A stretch of DNA of 64,000 bases from a virus. The position numbers were made by a program, and so were the translations under genes. Location of the stretch: IMG/VR virus record IMGVR_UViG_3300029957_000007, positions 1-64,000 of that record; one strand, given 5' to 3'. The notes below the pieces were generated by a model that ran no database searches, was not told the DNA's origin, and was given only the letters and a program-made list of their open reading frames with translations. This document shows positions 1 to 8,306 of this stretch, one piece after another (the stretch's first letter is position 1; each line of letters starts with the position of its first letter).

Positions 1-142
1 TATTAGCATCGACATCGATGCCAAGAACAAGACGGAAGCTAAGAAGAAATTGGCTGCCTTCAATAAGTTCTTGAAAGCTCAAGCATTTGAGGGTTCTCGC
101 ATTGAGACCTTCTCTCCTCAAGTCTTCGAAGAGGAGAACTGA
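1..142 (+). CDS. Partial CDS, C-terminal end of an unknown protein
   Basis: An open frame runs from the window edge to a TGA at 140-142, giving the last 46 residues. They are Lys-rich and then acidic, ending VFEEEN. The TGA overlaps the ATG of the next gene (TGATG), the coupling used throughout this genome, which supports it being real. The start and function lie outside the window. Confidence 0.7.
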   Translation, partial: ISIDIDAKNKTEAKKKLAAFNKFLKAQAFEGSRIETFSPQVFEEEN

Positions 143-978
143 TGAGACCACTTTGCATCTATCACAGCAGCTGCACTGATGGTTTCGGAAGCGCGTTGAT
201 CGTCCACAATCACTTCAAAGGTGATGTGGACATTTGGCGTGGTCGGTACCAAAGTGAGAAGCTGCCAAGCACCAAGGATCGCGATGTCTACATCGTCGAC
301 TTCTCGTACAAGCCGAGCGACATGTACAAGTTGCAGATGATGTCGAAGAAGATCATCTGGCTGGATCACCACGTCAGTGCCATCGAAGCGATGAATGACT
401 TCCAATGGCGAGGTCAGGATGTGAATGGCTCTAGTCTCGATCCGATGAAGAGCGGTGTTGGACTGACGTGGAATCACTTCTACCCTGAAGATCCGATGCC
501 AGCTCTTTACGAGAACATCCAGGATTGGGACACTTGGCAGTTCAAACTGCACAATACTCGCAAAGTGCATTATGCTCTGCACTCTCATGAGCAAGACTTT
601 ACGATCTGGAATAAGTTCTTGGACGATGAAGGCTATCGTCAGCTCGTTGTTGATGGCGTTGCTCTTGAGCGCAATCACAATCTTAAAGTCGTTGCATTGG
701 TGAGACAAGCCTTCATGATGAGCATCGCTGGCTATCAAGTGCCAGTGGTGAATGCTTCTCCCGATATGGCTTCTGATGTTGGGAACGAGCTGAGCAAAGG
801 TCAGCCTTTCGCCGGGATCTGGTTCGAAACGGAGAAGGGCATGAGCTTCAGCCTCCGCTCTCAAGAGAATGGTCAAGATGTTTCCAAGATCGCTGCCATG
901 TTCGGTGGTGGTGGTCACAAACGCTCTGCTGGATTCCAGATCTTAAAAGGCAGAGCTCCTATCGAGGTGAGGAAATGA
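142..978 (+). CDS. DHH-family phosphoesterase
   Basis: 278 aa. DHH phosphoesterases are Mn-dependent hydrolases acting on short oligonucleotides, cyclic dinucleotides or single-stranded DNA (NrnA, GdpP and RecJ relatives). The metal-binding motifs are visible in order: SSCTDGFGSA with Asp13, VDFSY with Asp53, and LDHHVSA with Asp75-His-His. The C-terminal DHHA1 substrate motif GGGGHKRSAGF is at about residues 255-265. The length suits a compact two-domain NrnA-like enzyme, not RecJ. It may recycle oligonucleotides from degraded DNA or RNA, or destroy a defence dinucleotide signal. The family call is firm; the substrate is not known. Confidence 0.85.
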   Translation: MRPLCIYHSSCTDGFGSALIVHNHFKGDVDIWRGRYQSEKLPSTKDRDVYIVDFSYKPSDMYKLQMMSKKIIWLDHHVSAIEAMNDFQWRGQDVNGSSLDPMKSGVGLTWNHFYPEDPMPALYENIQDWDTWQFKLHNTRKVHYALHSHEQDFTIWNKFLDDEGYRQLVVDGVALERNHNLKVVALVRQAFMMSIAGYQVPVVNASPDMASDVGNELSKGQPFAGIWFETEKGMSFSLRSQENGQDVSKIAAMFGGGGHKRSAGFQILKGRAPIEVRK

Positions 979-1370
979 ACAACGCATTACCTGAAGGACC
1001 TGGTACCATCATCACTCACGAAGTAGAGTTAACAAAGCTTCATTACGAAAGGCTTGTTGGAATGTATGCCATTCGAGCCACTGTATTCTTGAATCAGTCG
1101 GTCGAAGCCAATAAGAAATTGAAAGAGTCAGAAGACGTCAAGATGAAGGCGTTGATCGCTTTGAATGCTGAACAGCTCTATTCTAGCAGAATGGCATCGG
1201 CAGTTGAAGAACTGCTTAAAGACATCCATCACAAACTTGAGCATAACGGAATTCCGAATGAGGAATGGCTCAAAGATCTCTATTACAGATTTGGCAGTAA
1301 GATCAATATGGTCAACACACTCAAGCCGAATCGCAAGGACTTTACAGAAGAGGTACAACTAGCAAACTGA
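975..1370 (+). CDS. Hypothetical protein, helical
   Basis: 131 aa, not recognised. The ATG overlaps the stop of the DHH gene (ATGA) and has the Shine-Dalgarno sequence GAGGTGAGGA. The protein is mostly predicted helix with alternating charged residues and no cysteine motif, signal peptide or membrane segment. Confidence 0.65.
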   Translation: MNNALPEGPGTIITHEVELTKLHYERLVGMYAIRATVFLNQSVEANKKLKESEDVKMKALIALNAEQLYSSRMASAVEELLKDIHHKLEHNGIPNEEWLKDLYYRFGSKINMVNTLKPNRKDFTEEVQLAN

Positions 1371-1396
1371 ACACTACTCACTCACTAGAGGATCGC

Positions 1397-1657
1397 ATGG
1401 TAATGACGTTGAGGGGCAATGCGAAAGGAGTCGGCTTGAGCCGTGGCGCTTCATTTGTGAGCGACTGGCTAGACATGCGTGATCCAGAGAACAAGAAACA
1501 CTTCGGTCATGGTGAAGTCAAACGAATCACGTCACCAAAGGATTTGAAGAAGGAAGAAAAGCGCATCCAAGAGATGGAAGCTGCTCTTAGAGAAGAGCGA
1601 CTCAAACTCGAGGGTAAAAATGCAGATCTTCGTTCCGTTCGCAAATCCAAAGTTTAA
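1397..1657 (+). CDS. Small hypothetical protein with basic coiled-coil C-terminus
   Basis: 86 aa, not recognised. AGAGG precedes the ATG. The N-terminal half is glycine-containing (RGNAKGVGLSRGASF); the C-terminal half is a Lys/Glu coiled coil ending in a basic patch. It overlaps the next gene by 38 bases in another frame. Confidence 0.6.
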   Translation: MVMTLRGNAKGVGLSRGASFVSDWLDMRDPENKKHFGHGEVKRITSPKDLKKEEKRIQEMEAALREERLKLEGKNADLRSVRKSKV

Positions 1658-2159
1658 TGCTCTCTGTCTTGACGACAAGCGAGTTGTCAAGATGTGCACT
1701 GAAACAGCGCAGATCCTGTCGACCGTCATGTACTTAAACGAGATGAGCAATCTCAAGGCTCCATATAAGCCAACACACATTTTTCATCCATGTGTCAAAT
1801 GGGCCGCTGCATCAGTTGAGAATTATGCATGGCTCTGCGACTACTTCGTTGCACTTCACAATGTGTACACAGAACGATATCACAAGATCCATGCTTGTGC
1901 ACAACATGCAAAAGTCTTTTACGACTACTGCATGTTCATGAGAAGTAGGAACCATCCGGTTCCTTTGACACCGTTCGCTAATGTGACAAAGGACTTTAAA
2001 CACATCGAAGATGTACATGAAGCCTACCGTCGTCAGTTAGTTAGAAAGTGGAGAAATGATAAGCGAACTCCACGGTGGAGAAAGCATTCGCTTCGAACTA
2101 AACTAGCGACTGGTGATCGTATCAAATCGTTCACGGCTTGGCTCGAGGTATTCAAATGA
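1620..2159 (+). CDS. Conserved phage protein, DKRxVKM/HPC type
   Basis: 179 aa. It resembles a family seen in many phages with a start like 'IFV..N....LxDKRVVKMxxExAQxLS', then 'YxPTHxxHPCxxWAxxSxxNYxWL' and a late 'AYRxxLxxKWxxDKRxPxW'. All three blocks are visible here (residues about 14-32, 48-73 and 140-155). The family has no function I can state with confidence. The conserved His, Cys, Trp and Asp/Lys residues suggest an enzyme or nucleic-acid-binding role (inference). The start has GAGGG four bases upstream of the ATG. Confidence 0.7.
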   Translation: MQIFVPFANPKFNALCLDDKRVVKMCTETAQILSTVMYLNEMSNLKAPYKPTHIFHPCVKWAAASVENYAWLCDYFVALHNVYTERYHKIHACAQHAKVFYDYCMFMRSRNHPVPLTPFANVTKDFKHIEDVHEAYRRQLVRKWRNDKRTPRWRKHSLRTKLATGDRIKSFTAWLEVFK

Positions 2160-2650
2160 GTGAAGACAAAGAAGAGCTGTGGATGATCCCAGTCATGGTG
2201 ATCATTAAGAAGAAGGATGCCATCAATGCTTTTGAAGCCTTTCAAGATGGCTTCATCGAGCCAATGGTTGAGGTGTTAGAAGGCAATGATGATCTGCTGT
2301 TCATGTTCAATCACGGTGACATGGTCAAGCATGTTCACGACGACAGTGGTTGCATCAAAACGCCTATCAGCAAAGAAGATACGACACTCATTGAGAAGCT
2401 CACGCTGCCTCTTGAGGTACTGCAGAAGATCGATGCAGTGCGCAATAGATTCAATGAAGTGAAAGGCAAAATCGTTGCTCAGAAGATCCTTCACAAAGAC
2501 GATTGTGTGAGATGTGAAGGGAAAGGAAAGGTGAAAGAAGGAATGCCTCCAATCGTTGAGATCAGAAAGTGCCCAGACTGTGATGGGACTGGAAAGAAAA
2601 AACTCACTCATGGAGAAGCTGATGGCTCCCAGAAAGATCAAAGCAGCTGA
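2156..2650 (+). CDS. DnaJ-type zinc-ribbon protein
   Basis: 164 aa. The ATG at 2156 overlaps the previous stop (ATGA). The C-terminal third contains two DnaJ-like zinc motifs, CVRCEGKGKV and CPDCDGTGKK, a CxxCxGxG pair that would bind one zinc. No J domain is present, so it is not a DnaJ. The N-terminal 110 residues are not recognised. It may be a small zinc adaptor or nucleic-acid-binding protein (inference). Confidence 0.65.
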   Translation: MSEDKEELWMIPVMVIIKKKDAINAFEAFQDGFIEPMVEVLEGNDDLLFMFNHGDMVKHVHDDSGCIKTPISKEDTTLIEKLTLPLEVLQKIDAVRNRFNEVKGKIVAQKILHKDDCVRCEGKGKVKEGMPPIVEIRKCPDCDGTGKKKLTHGEADGSQKDQSS

Positions 2651-3023
2651 GCAGATAGACAACGCATTGGTGAGGCTTCGAGTTGCAAAGCTCGATGCGA
2701 TGAAATTCCCACAGACTCCGCCAATGGCAGATGAACGCATGAAGCAGATGCAAGAGGAAAGTGAGAAGAACAATCGGCTCATAAGTTGGATGGCTGCTCA
2801 CGATCTTCACATCACAATGAAGACACACGTCATTCGCATGAGAAAAGAGGATGGTGGTCTCTTCGTTGGCTACTCATCTGTTGTTGATGAGTTAGCCGAT
2901 AAGACGATCATCGGCATTGGTCTTTCACCAATGAGATCATTGATAGCCCTCTGCGAGATCTTGAACCAAAAGATCGTAGTCACTGCCTACTTCAATGGCA
3001 AATCTGCTCGAGTCAAGTTCTGA
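2622..3023 (+). CDS. Hypothetical protein
   Basis: 133 aa, not recognised. I chose the ATG at 2622 (MAPRKIKAA) because GGAGAAGCTG lies directly before it; longer in-frame starts sit deeper inside the preceding gene. The middle is helical and Met-rich, and the C-terminal half looks like a mixed alpha/beta domain ending KSARVKF. Confidence 0.55.
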   Translation: MAPRKIKAAEQIDNALVRLRVAKLDAMKFPQTPPMADERMKQMQEESEKNNRLISWMAAHDLHITMKTHVIRMRKEDGGLFVGYSSVVDELADKTIIGIGLSPMRSLIALCEILNQKIVVTAYFNGKSARVKF

Positions 3024-3382
3024 TGCTCACCAAAGTGCCGAAGTGCAATCGCATAGCAGAGTGCATGGAAAACAAGCGATGCGTTTGGCAAGGAAATCCG
3101 GCGAACAAGGATCTCAAATGCGCTTTCTTTGAGAACAAACTGAAGAAAATGCAGGAAGAGCAGTTGAGACAGAAACACAATCCGGAGTTCAAGACTCTCA
3201 CTCGAGTCACTGAACGCATTACAAAGCTCACTGAAGAAAAGAATAAGCAAGTGAACGCGCTCAATTCGAAAGTCGAGAAGGTGAAGATCGAGTACAACAC
3301 CAAGATCGAACGGCTGAAGGGACAGCAAGAGAAGTTGAAGCTGTCCATCTATGGAAGTGAGAAACAAGGAGGAACACTGTGA
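3023..3382 (+). CDS. Cys-rich N-terminus plus coiled-coil protein
   Basis: 119 aa, not recognised. TGATG coupling to the upstream gene. The first 40 residues carry four cysteines (C8, C14, C20 and C33) in a short fold that could bind metal; the rest is a Lys/Glu heptad-like coiled coil. Confidence 0.6.
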   Translation: MLTKVPKCNRIAECMENKRCVWQGNPANKDLKCAFFENKLKKMQEEQLRQKHNPEFKTLTRVTERITKLTEEKNKQVNALNSKVEKVKIEYNTKIERLKGQQEKLKLSIYGSEKQGGTL

Positions 3383-3690
3383 GCACACCGCAAGCTCCCA
3401 GACACGACATCGTTGTTGGTCAAGTCCTTGAGTCAGACACAAAGGGCAAGCCAATTGCGTTGTTCAAGGGACAGAAGAAGGATTCGTTCGCTAAGGCATA
3501 TAAGCGAGACGAAGTTTGGGTGTTAGTCTCGGATGAGACATACACTGGTGGTGGACTGATCATCTTCATCAATGATAAAGAGGATGTTGGAATAGTCAAG
3601 AAAGCAATTGACGCCATCACTCACAAACGACCAACGCGTTTGAAGATCCAGAAGACGCTTCCTCACGTTGCTTTTGGAGAAGTGCTCTGA
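3379..3690 (+). CDS. Hypothetical protein (GTG start)
   Basis: 103 aa, not recognised. GTG start with GGAGG upstream inside the end of the previous gene. It looks like a compact alpha/beta protein (FKGQKKDSFAKAYKRDEVWV, then a Gly-rich turn TYTGGG). No catalytic motif stands out. Confidence 0.6.
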   Translation: MSTPQAPRHDIVVGQVLESDTKGKPIALFKGQKKDSFAKAYKRDEVWVLVSDETYTGGGLIIFINDKEDVGIVKKAIDAITHKRPTRLKIQKTLPHVAFGEVL

Positions 3691-3711
3691 ACTCACTCAT
3701 GGAGGGCATGA

Positions 3712-4095
3712 ATGTTTCGACTGCCTGAATCAGAAAGGAAAAAGCTCGAAGGATTGAGAACAGTGCTCGACCCATTGCTCAAAGTCAAGTTCCTGATGAA
3801 AGACTCATCCTTCATCTACAACTTGTACTTGAGCGTTGCAACAGGAAAGTACGGCTATGAAGCAGTAGACTTTGAGAAGGTGGTCAACGATCCTCTCGCT
3901 TATCCTTCACCAAGCGAAAAAGATCGCATCATCAAGCTCATCACACAACGAGGCAAAGCAGAAGCGAATGACCTTCTCAATTTGCTGTTCAAAGTCGAGA
4001 AAGGCAAATGGGTTGCAAACGGATGGGAGATCGATAAGAATTATCTCAGCATCAAGAAGAGGATGTGGTTCAAGTTCCATAACACTAAAGCTTAG
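3712..4095 (+). CDS. Hypothetical protein
   Basis: 127 aa, not recognised. GGAGGG sits five bases before the ATG. It is basic and mostly helical with a Trp-rich C-terminal segment (KGKWVANGWEIDKN). Confidence 0.6.
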   Translation: MFRLPESERKKLEGLRTVLDPLLKVKFLMKDSSFIYNLYLSVATGKYGYEAVDFEKVVNDPLAYPSPSEKDRIIKLITQRGKAEANDLLNLLFKVEKGKWVANGWEIDKNYLSIKKRMWFKFHNTKA

Positions 4096-4103
4096 GAGGA
4101 GGC

Positions 4104-4961
4104 GTGGCTAAGTTCCCTGGTAAAACAAAGGACAAGCCAATAGTCCTCCAGATCTTCTTCTTCAAAGCATACTTCAAATCCAAGAAGAACCCAGACAAAT
4201 TGAAAAACAGGGTCTTCAAGGTGTACGCAACGAAGTTTGCTAGAGCTAAGTTGAGAGTGGAGAACTACTGCGAACGAGAAAAGATCAAGGTCATCAACGT
4301 GGCTGGCATTGAACCACGTCAAGCGCAAGATCGTGAGTGGATTGAGTTGGGACTTCCGAAAGACAAGAAAATCCGACTCGACAAACTCGAACTCAAGCGA
4401 CTCATTAAACTCAAGCATAACACTTTTGGATTCATTTGGATCGCTGATCCATTATTGCCAGTGACGAAGAGGTTGGTTGGTAATCCAGTCGCCTTCTTTG
4501 TACCGCAGGGCAAGGATCATGTGATGGTGAAGACGATCAAGTTTGAGCCTCAGTATTTTGATCTCAAAATTGACGTCAAAGAAAAGTTGAACATCGGTGC
4601 TCAACAAGAACGCAAGTCGAAGATCAATACCATTCGACAGCACTTGGCGATCCTTGAGCTCAACTGTGAACGAGCTACCGATGTGGATCTCGACGTGATC
4701 AATGACGTCATCTGTGATCAAGTGAAGTTCACAGCTAAGCAAAATAAGAAGTACTCAACTGAAGTCGCTAAACGGATCGTTGAAGACTTCCATCGTCTTC
4801 GCAAGATCAAGCAACAAGGGAATGTGAAGTACTCAGTTCCCTACGCTCTTCGTAAAGCCTTCAGAAAAGACATCGACAACACGATCCAAGATCTTGAAGT
4901 TGCCTGTGAACTACTGAGGAAGGAAGGCTACAAGATCATGGATCCACAATCCATCTTCTGA
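4104..4961 (+). CDS. Hypothetical protein (GTG start)
   Basis: 285 aa, not recognised. TAGGAGGAG lies just before the GTG. It is a soluble, strongly basic protein: an N-terminal alpha/beta region, a central hydrophobic strand (FGFIWIADPLLPVTKR) and a C-terminal helical region of about 130 residues. The charge fits nucleic-acid contact, but no known motif is visible. Confidence 0.65.
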   Translation: MAKFPGKTKDKPIVLQIFFFKAYFKSKKNPDKLKNRVFKVYATKFARAKLRVENYCEREKIKVINVAGIEPRQAQDREWIELGLPKDKKIRLDKLELKRLIKLKHNTFGFIWIADPLLPVTKRLVGNPVAFFVPQGKDHVMVKTIKFEPQYFDLKIDVKEKLNIGAQQERKSKINTIRQHLAILELNCERATDVDLDVINDVICDQVKFTAKQNKKYSTEVAKRIVEDFHRLRKIKQQGNVKYSVPYALRKAFRKDIDNTIQDLEVACELLRKEGYKIMDPQSIF

Positions 4962-4968
4962 GGCGCTG

Positions 4969-5322
4969 ATGAAAGGTGGAAAAAGAAAAAATAGCAACTC
5001 AGCGCAGAAGTCATGGAAGAAAAACTTCCACATCATTCCGTGTTGCAACTGTCAGAACCCAACAAAGGCTTCTGCAGAAGCGGATAAGATCTTGTGTGGA
5101 GACTGCGTTGTAAATGATCCTTTGAATGGCTTTGCGAGATACTACAACAAACCGTTCAAAACATTCAAGATGGCCTCCAGGTATTTGGAAGCCACGACAG
5201 AAGTGGAATATCAACCTTCCAAGAAGGTTGTCCCTAAAGCCAAATCGAGTGGTCCTGCACCGCTGAATAAGATGCAGCTGTGGTACAGAGCCCACAAGAA
5301 TCTGAGTGGAGATAGGTTATGA
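4969..5322 (+). CDS. Small zinc-ribbon protein
   Basis: 117 aa. A CCNCQNPTK ... LCGDC pair near residues 24-46 forms a probable Cys4 zinc ribbon after a very basic N-terminus. It is one of about fifteen small CxxC proteins in this window. Function unknown. Confidence 0.6.
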   Translation: MKGGKRKNSNSAQKSWKKNFHIIPCCNCQNPTKASAEADKILCGDCVVNDPLNGFARYYNKPFKTFKMASRYLEATTEVEYQPSKKVVPKAKSSGPAPLNKMQLWYRAHKNLSGDRL

Positions 5323-5648
5323 ACGAGAAAAAAAGCTTTGAACAGCAAGTCGAGGACGCTGTCAAGTCGTCAGCATTGAAAAGCCATTTGGCTGAGGTGA
5401 TCCAAAAGGTTGTGAAGGAACAAGCTCGTGAGACGATCGAAGACATGATCAAGTCCCGAGTGAAGAAGGAATTCGAATTGATCATCGCCAGTGATCAATT
5501 CAAGAAGGCATTCAACAAGCATGTTGAAGAGGAAATGTGGGAGTACATTCGCAATGCAGAGATCATGGAACTGATCCCGAAAAAGACGTGGGATAAGATG
5601 TTGAACCACATGATCAAGTCGGTGCTGAACCCCCGAGTTGTTCAGTAG
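5319..5648 (+). CDS. Hypothetical helical protein
   Basis: 109 aa, not recognised. ATGA coupling with the preceding stop. Almost entirely charged amphipathic helix (about residues 1-90), suggesting a coiled-coil oligomer. Confidence 0.6.
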   Translation: MNEKKSFEQQVEDAVKSSALKSHLAEVIQKVVKEQARETIEDMIKSRVKKEFELIIASDQFKKAFNKHVEEEMWEYIRNAEIMELIPKKTWDKMLNHMIKSVLNPRVVQ

Positions 5649-5649
5649 C

Positions 5650-5991
5650 GTGTGGGTGCTTTCTGCCTATCTTCATTGGATGAAAGAAAAGAAAGTCGGC
5701 TTCACTCTCCAATGGGATCATCAGCAACAGTACTTCAGCGGGATGGTCGAAGGGATTGACTTTCCAAAGATCAACAGCGAGAATCCGTACGAGATCATGA
5801 TGCTCACCTTTCGTACTCTCAAAGGGCGAGTACTTCATATCAAACGTGAGTTTGGTACTGAAGCAATTCGCATTCCAGATCTTTTTGAGGCCTCAGATGC
5901 CGACCATCTCAGAACAAGCGCTAAGAGAATTAACAGCAGCAAGGTTGCTGACGATACTCAAGGAGATCCAAACAAAGCGACCGTTCACTGA
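5650..5991 (+). CDS. Hypothetical protein, start uncertain
   Basis: 113 aa from a GTG at 5650; a TTG at 5638 or an ATG at 5680 are alternatives, and none has a clear Shine-Dalgarno sequence. The core (VGFTLQWDHQQQYFSGMVEG) looks like a beta-rich small domain. The next gene begins within its 3' end in another frame. Confidence 0.45.
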   Translation: MWVLSAYLHWMKEKKVGFTLQWDHQQQYFSGMVEGIDFPKINSENPYEIMMLTFRTLKGRVLHIKREFGTEAIRIPDLFEASDADHLRTSAKRINSSKVADDTQGDPNKATVH

Positions 5992-6127
5992 GATCCAAGT
6001 TCGAACGGTTCAGAATGTGAACATTGGAAAGTTCGATGGTGAAGAAGTGATCGATGTAAAGACAGAGAAAGGACGATTGACCATCACAACTCCTGTATTC
6101 GTGGAGAAGGAGAAAGCCAATGGCTAA
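5897..6127 (+). CDS. Small hypothetical protein
   Basis: 76 aa. Start chosen at 5897 because GAGG lies seven bases upstream. It has one helix and then a beta-rich tail (GKFDGEEVIDVKTEKGRLTI). Not recognised. It overlaps the previous gene by about 95 bases. Confidence 0.5.
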   Translation: MPTISEQALRELTAARLLTILKEIQTKRPFTEIQVRTVQNVNIGKFDGEEVIDVKTEKGRLTITTPVFVEKEKANG

Positions 6128-6461
6128 AGACAAAGTGGTGGATACGAAAGGTGATCGCAAACCGATCGAATACAAGTTGCTTCACGAGTTCGAAACGCTT
6201 TCAGACGGTGAGAACAGGAAACGGATGGTGACAATCGGACAATGGGGTTCCAATCCTCCGAAGGTTGACATCCGAGTCTGGAAGCGAGATCGTGAAAGTG
6301 GAGCTTGGTCGCCTGGTAAGGGCGTCTCATTGTCCTATGAGGAATGGACAATGATGATGAGCAACAACATGATGGAGAAGGTCGAAGAGAAGATCGCAGA
6401 AGAAGAGCAAGCCTTCGAAAAGAAGCAGAAGAAGGGTGACAAAGATAAGAAAGCGAAATAG
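6120..6461 (+). CDS. PC4-like single-stranded DNA-binding protein
   Basis: 113 aa. Residues about 36-80 match the PC4/p15 fold: a strand 'VDIRVWKRD', a short turn, then 'W.PGKGVSLSYEEW', close to the family pattern 'I.IR.y....G...PGKKGISLt.eeW'. PC4 proteins form dimers that bind ssDNA and melted promoters and act in transcription or repair; phage and bacterial (YdbC-type) versions are known. The C-terminus is a charged Lys/Glu tail. It lies two bases upstream of the phage sigma factor gene, so a role in phage transcription is plausible (inference). Confidence 0.6.
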   Translation: MAKDKVVDTKGDRKPIEYKLLHEFETLSDGENRKRMVTIGQWGSNPPKVDIRVWKRDRESGAWSPGKGVSLSYEEWTMMMSNNMMEKVEEKIAEEEQAFEKKQKKGDKDKKAK

Positions 6462-6463
6462 CT

Positions 6464-7069
6464 ATGTTCTCAAAATACCACGGACCAAATAGGATCGGAC
6501 CGAACCTCGTCAGAAGAGCAAGGCGCAGTGATGATGCATTCGAAGATCTGTTGAAGATCGCAGATCGACTCATCATTGCCTTTGCTCTCCGCAGTGGAGT
6601 TCGTGGTGAGAGCATCGATGATCTATTGCAAGATGGACGCATCGTTGCTTGGAACTGCGTTCAGAACTTCGATCCAAAGGCTGGAGCAAAGTTCACAACA
6701 TTCTTGGGTACGTCACTCAAGAACAGGTTCAATCAACATCACTACAGTCAATACACCTACAAACGAAAAGTTCGATCGTCTAGCGTGTCACTGGACGATA
6801 TGAGGGAAGACAAGCCACAGATGATCAATGGCATTAGTGATCATAAGAGCGATGATCAATTCAATCTTAAGAACACTGAGATCTTCCTCTCAGAGTTGAT
6901 GGACATCCTTCCAGAAGAAGGAAGGAAGGTCTGCCAACTGATGATGAAAGGCCTGACACAAGAGCAGATCGCAAAGAAGATGCATCTCACGAAAGCAAAG
7001 GTCAGATCCATCTTTGACCGTAAAGTTCGTGATCGCATCATCGATGCACAACAGAACAATTTCCTTTGA
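6464..7069 (+). CDS. Phage RNA polymerase sigma factor
   Basis: 201 aa. Region 2 is visible at about residues 25-90: DDLLQDGRIVAW, then FDPKAGAKFTTFLGTSLKN, matching the sigma-70 pattern 'DL.QEG...l..a...FDp..g..FstY....i.n'. Region 4 is at about 140-192, with the helix-turn-helix LTQEQIAKKMHLTKAKVRS after LPEEGRKVCQLM. Regions 1 and 3 are essentially absent, as in small sigma factors. It probably redirects host RNA polymerase to phage promoters, as T4 gp55 does (inference). Confidence 0.8.
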   Translation: MFSKYHGPNRIGPNLVRRARRSDDAFEDLLKIADRLIIAFALRSGVRGESIDDLLQDGRIVAWNCVQNFDPKAGAKFTTFLGTSLKNRFNQHHYSQYTYKRKVRSSSVSLDDMREDKPQMINGISDHKSDDQFNLKNTEIFLSELMDILPEEGRKVCQLMMKGLTQEQIAKKMHLTKAKVRSIFDRKVRDRIIDAQQNNFL

Positions 7070-7234
7070 AGTGCAGCATTGGATCAGGCTTTCCGGATAC
7101 TATATCTTCGAGTTTGATTCACTCACTTCACAGGTCTACTGACGGAGGTGGACTATCGGTTTATGACGGCGAGCAGAAACGAGGCTGATCTACGTCAACT
7201 TTCACTTTTCAATCATCACACAGAAGGAGCCACC
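7070..7234 (+). promoter_or_regulatory. Leader region with candidate promoter
   Basis: This 165-base gap holds no convincing gene. At 7093-7108 the sequence CCGGATACTATATCTT shares CCGGATA followed by an AT-rich box with 28925-28941, the other long leader that precedes a new gene block. No clear -35 is visible, which would suit a phage sigma factor. Treat as a hypothesis. Confidence 0.3.
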
Positions 7235-8200
7235 ATGGCCAAGGATAAGAAGAAGGACGAGGAACTGGAAGAGGACGAGAAGGACATCAAGAAGAAGGGC
7301 AAGAAGAAGGAAGATGAAGAGGACGAGGACGACGAGAAGCCGAAGAAGAAGGGCAAGGCAAAGGACGACGACGAAGATGAGGACGAAGACGAGGAGGAAG
7401 ACGAGAAGCCTTCCAAGAAGAAGTCCAAGTCTGACGACGAAGACGAAGATGATGATGACGATGACGACGAGAAGCCTTCAAAGAAGAAGTCCAAGTCCGA
7501 TGACGAAGACGAGGATGAAGACGAGGATGAGGATGACGACGACGATGAGGACGACAAGAAGTCCAAGTCGAAGAAGAAGTCCAAGTCTGACGACGAAGAC
7601 GAAGATGAAGACGAGGATGACGACGACGAGGAAGATGAAAAGCCTTCCAAGAAGAAGAAGTCCAAGTCCGATGAGGACGATGAAGACGACGACGAGGATG
7701 AGGACGAAAAGCCCAAGTCCAAGAAGAAGTCGAAGAAGTCCGATGACGAAGACGAAGATGAGGAAGACGAGAAGCCTTCCAAGAAGAAGTCCAAGAAGTC
7801 CTCTGATGACGATGAGGATGACGAGGATGAGGACGAGGAGAAGTCCTCCAAGTCCAAAAAGAAGTCCAAGTCCAAAGATGACGAAGAGGACGAGGACGAC
7901 GAGGAAGACACCCCCAAAGGAAAGAAGGAGAAAACCATGGCTAAGAAAGAGAAGGACGTGAAGAAGAGCAAGAAGGAGAAAGAGGAGAAGAAGGAGAAGA
8001 AGAGCAAGCGAGGCAGCGGTGGTGAGCGACTGGTGAAGCATTGGTCGGGAGTCGCTGAGCGGCTGGCCAAGCGCTTGGCCAAGAACGCCAAGAAGCTGAC
8101 CAGCGAGCTGAAGAAGGTGAAGGACGACAAGGAGTCCAGCAAGGCGCTGAGCTCTTTGGGAGAGTCCTTCGAGAAGGCTGCCAAGGTCTTGGCGGACTAA
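7235..8200 (+). CDS. Acidic/basic repeat nucleoid protein with H1-like C-terminal domain
   Basis: 321 aa from the ATG with AAGGAG upstream; a longer in-frame GTG start is less likely. Residues about 1-250 are almost only Asp, Glu, Lys, Ser and Pro, in imperfect repeats of acidic runs and KPSKKKSK-type basic runs. The last 60 residues form a helical, Lys-rich domain (VAERLAKRLAKNAKKL ... KVKDDKESSKAL) that is clearly paralogous to the minus-strand protein at 56716-56988. The layout resembles a histone-H1-like or DNA-condensing protein with a polyampholyte tail. It may organise phage DNA during replication or packaging (inference). It is transcribed as a separate unit, ending in the strong terminator at 8218. 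Confidence 0.75.
   Translation: MAKDKKKDEELEEDEKDIKKKGKKKEDEEDEDDEKPKKKGKAKDDDEDEDEDEEEDEKPSKKKSKSDDEDEDDDDDDDEKPSKKKSKSDDEDEDEDEDEDDDDDEDDKKSKSKKKSKSDDEDEDEDEDDDDEEDEKPSKKKKSKSDEDDEDDDEDEDEKPKSKKKSKKSDDEDEDEEDEKPSKKKSKKSSDDDEDDEDEDEEKSSKSKKKSKSKDDEEDEDDEEDTPKGKKEKTMAKKEKDVKKSKKEKEEKKEKKSKRGSGGERLVKHWSGVAERLAKRLAKNAKKLTSELKKVKDDKESSKALSSLGESFEKAAKVLAD
7310..7915 (+). repeat. Low-complexity GAC/GAG/AAG codon repeats
   Basis: The coding strand consists of imperfect repeats of GA-rich codons, with units such as GACGAAGACGAGGATGA and AAGCCTTCCAAGAAGAAGTC repeated many times. Very similar units occur at 18711-19160 in the ssDNA-binding protein gene. Confidence 0.8.
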
Positions 8201-8217
8201 GCAACGAGTAAGACTTG

Positions 8218-8249
8218 AGGAGAGGCGCCGAGAGGCGCCTCTCCTTTTA
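8218..8249 (+). terminator. Rho-independent terminator
   Basis: A perfect 12-bp GC-rich stem (AGGAGAGGCGCC at 8218-8229 with GGCGCCTCTCCT at 8234-8245), a GAGA loop and a short T run. It ends the nucleoid-protein transcription unit and is the strongest terminator in the window. Confidence 0.9.
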
Positions 8250-8306
8250 TGGTCGAGCGCAGGTGAAACTCCGAGCGTCGACCTACACCTTTCAGAAAGG
8301 ATTCAC

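Noticed and set aside
118-918. 266-aa minus-strand ORF opposite the DHH gene
   Set aside because: The plus-strand frame holds all catalytic motifs; the antisense frame has no recognisable feature.
1620-2159. Pyrimidine-dimer glycosylase (T4 DenV type)
   Set aside because: Size is close but the key DenV N-terminal Thr and motifs are not visible; kept as a conserved phage protein without function.
7216-8184. Long minus-strand ORF made mainly of Ser/Phe/Leu runs
   Set aside because: It mirrors the GA-rich repeats of the real plus-strand gene; poly-Ser arises from the complement of GAC/GAA codons, and no ribosome site precedes it.
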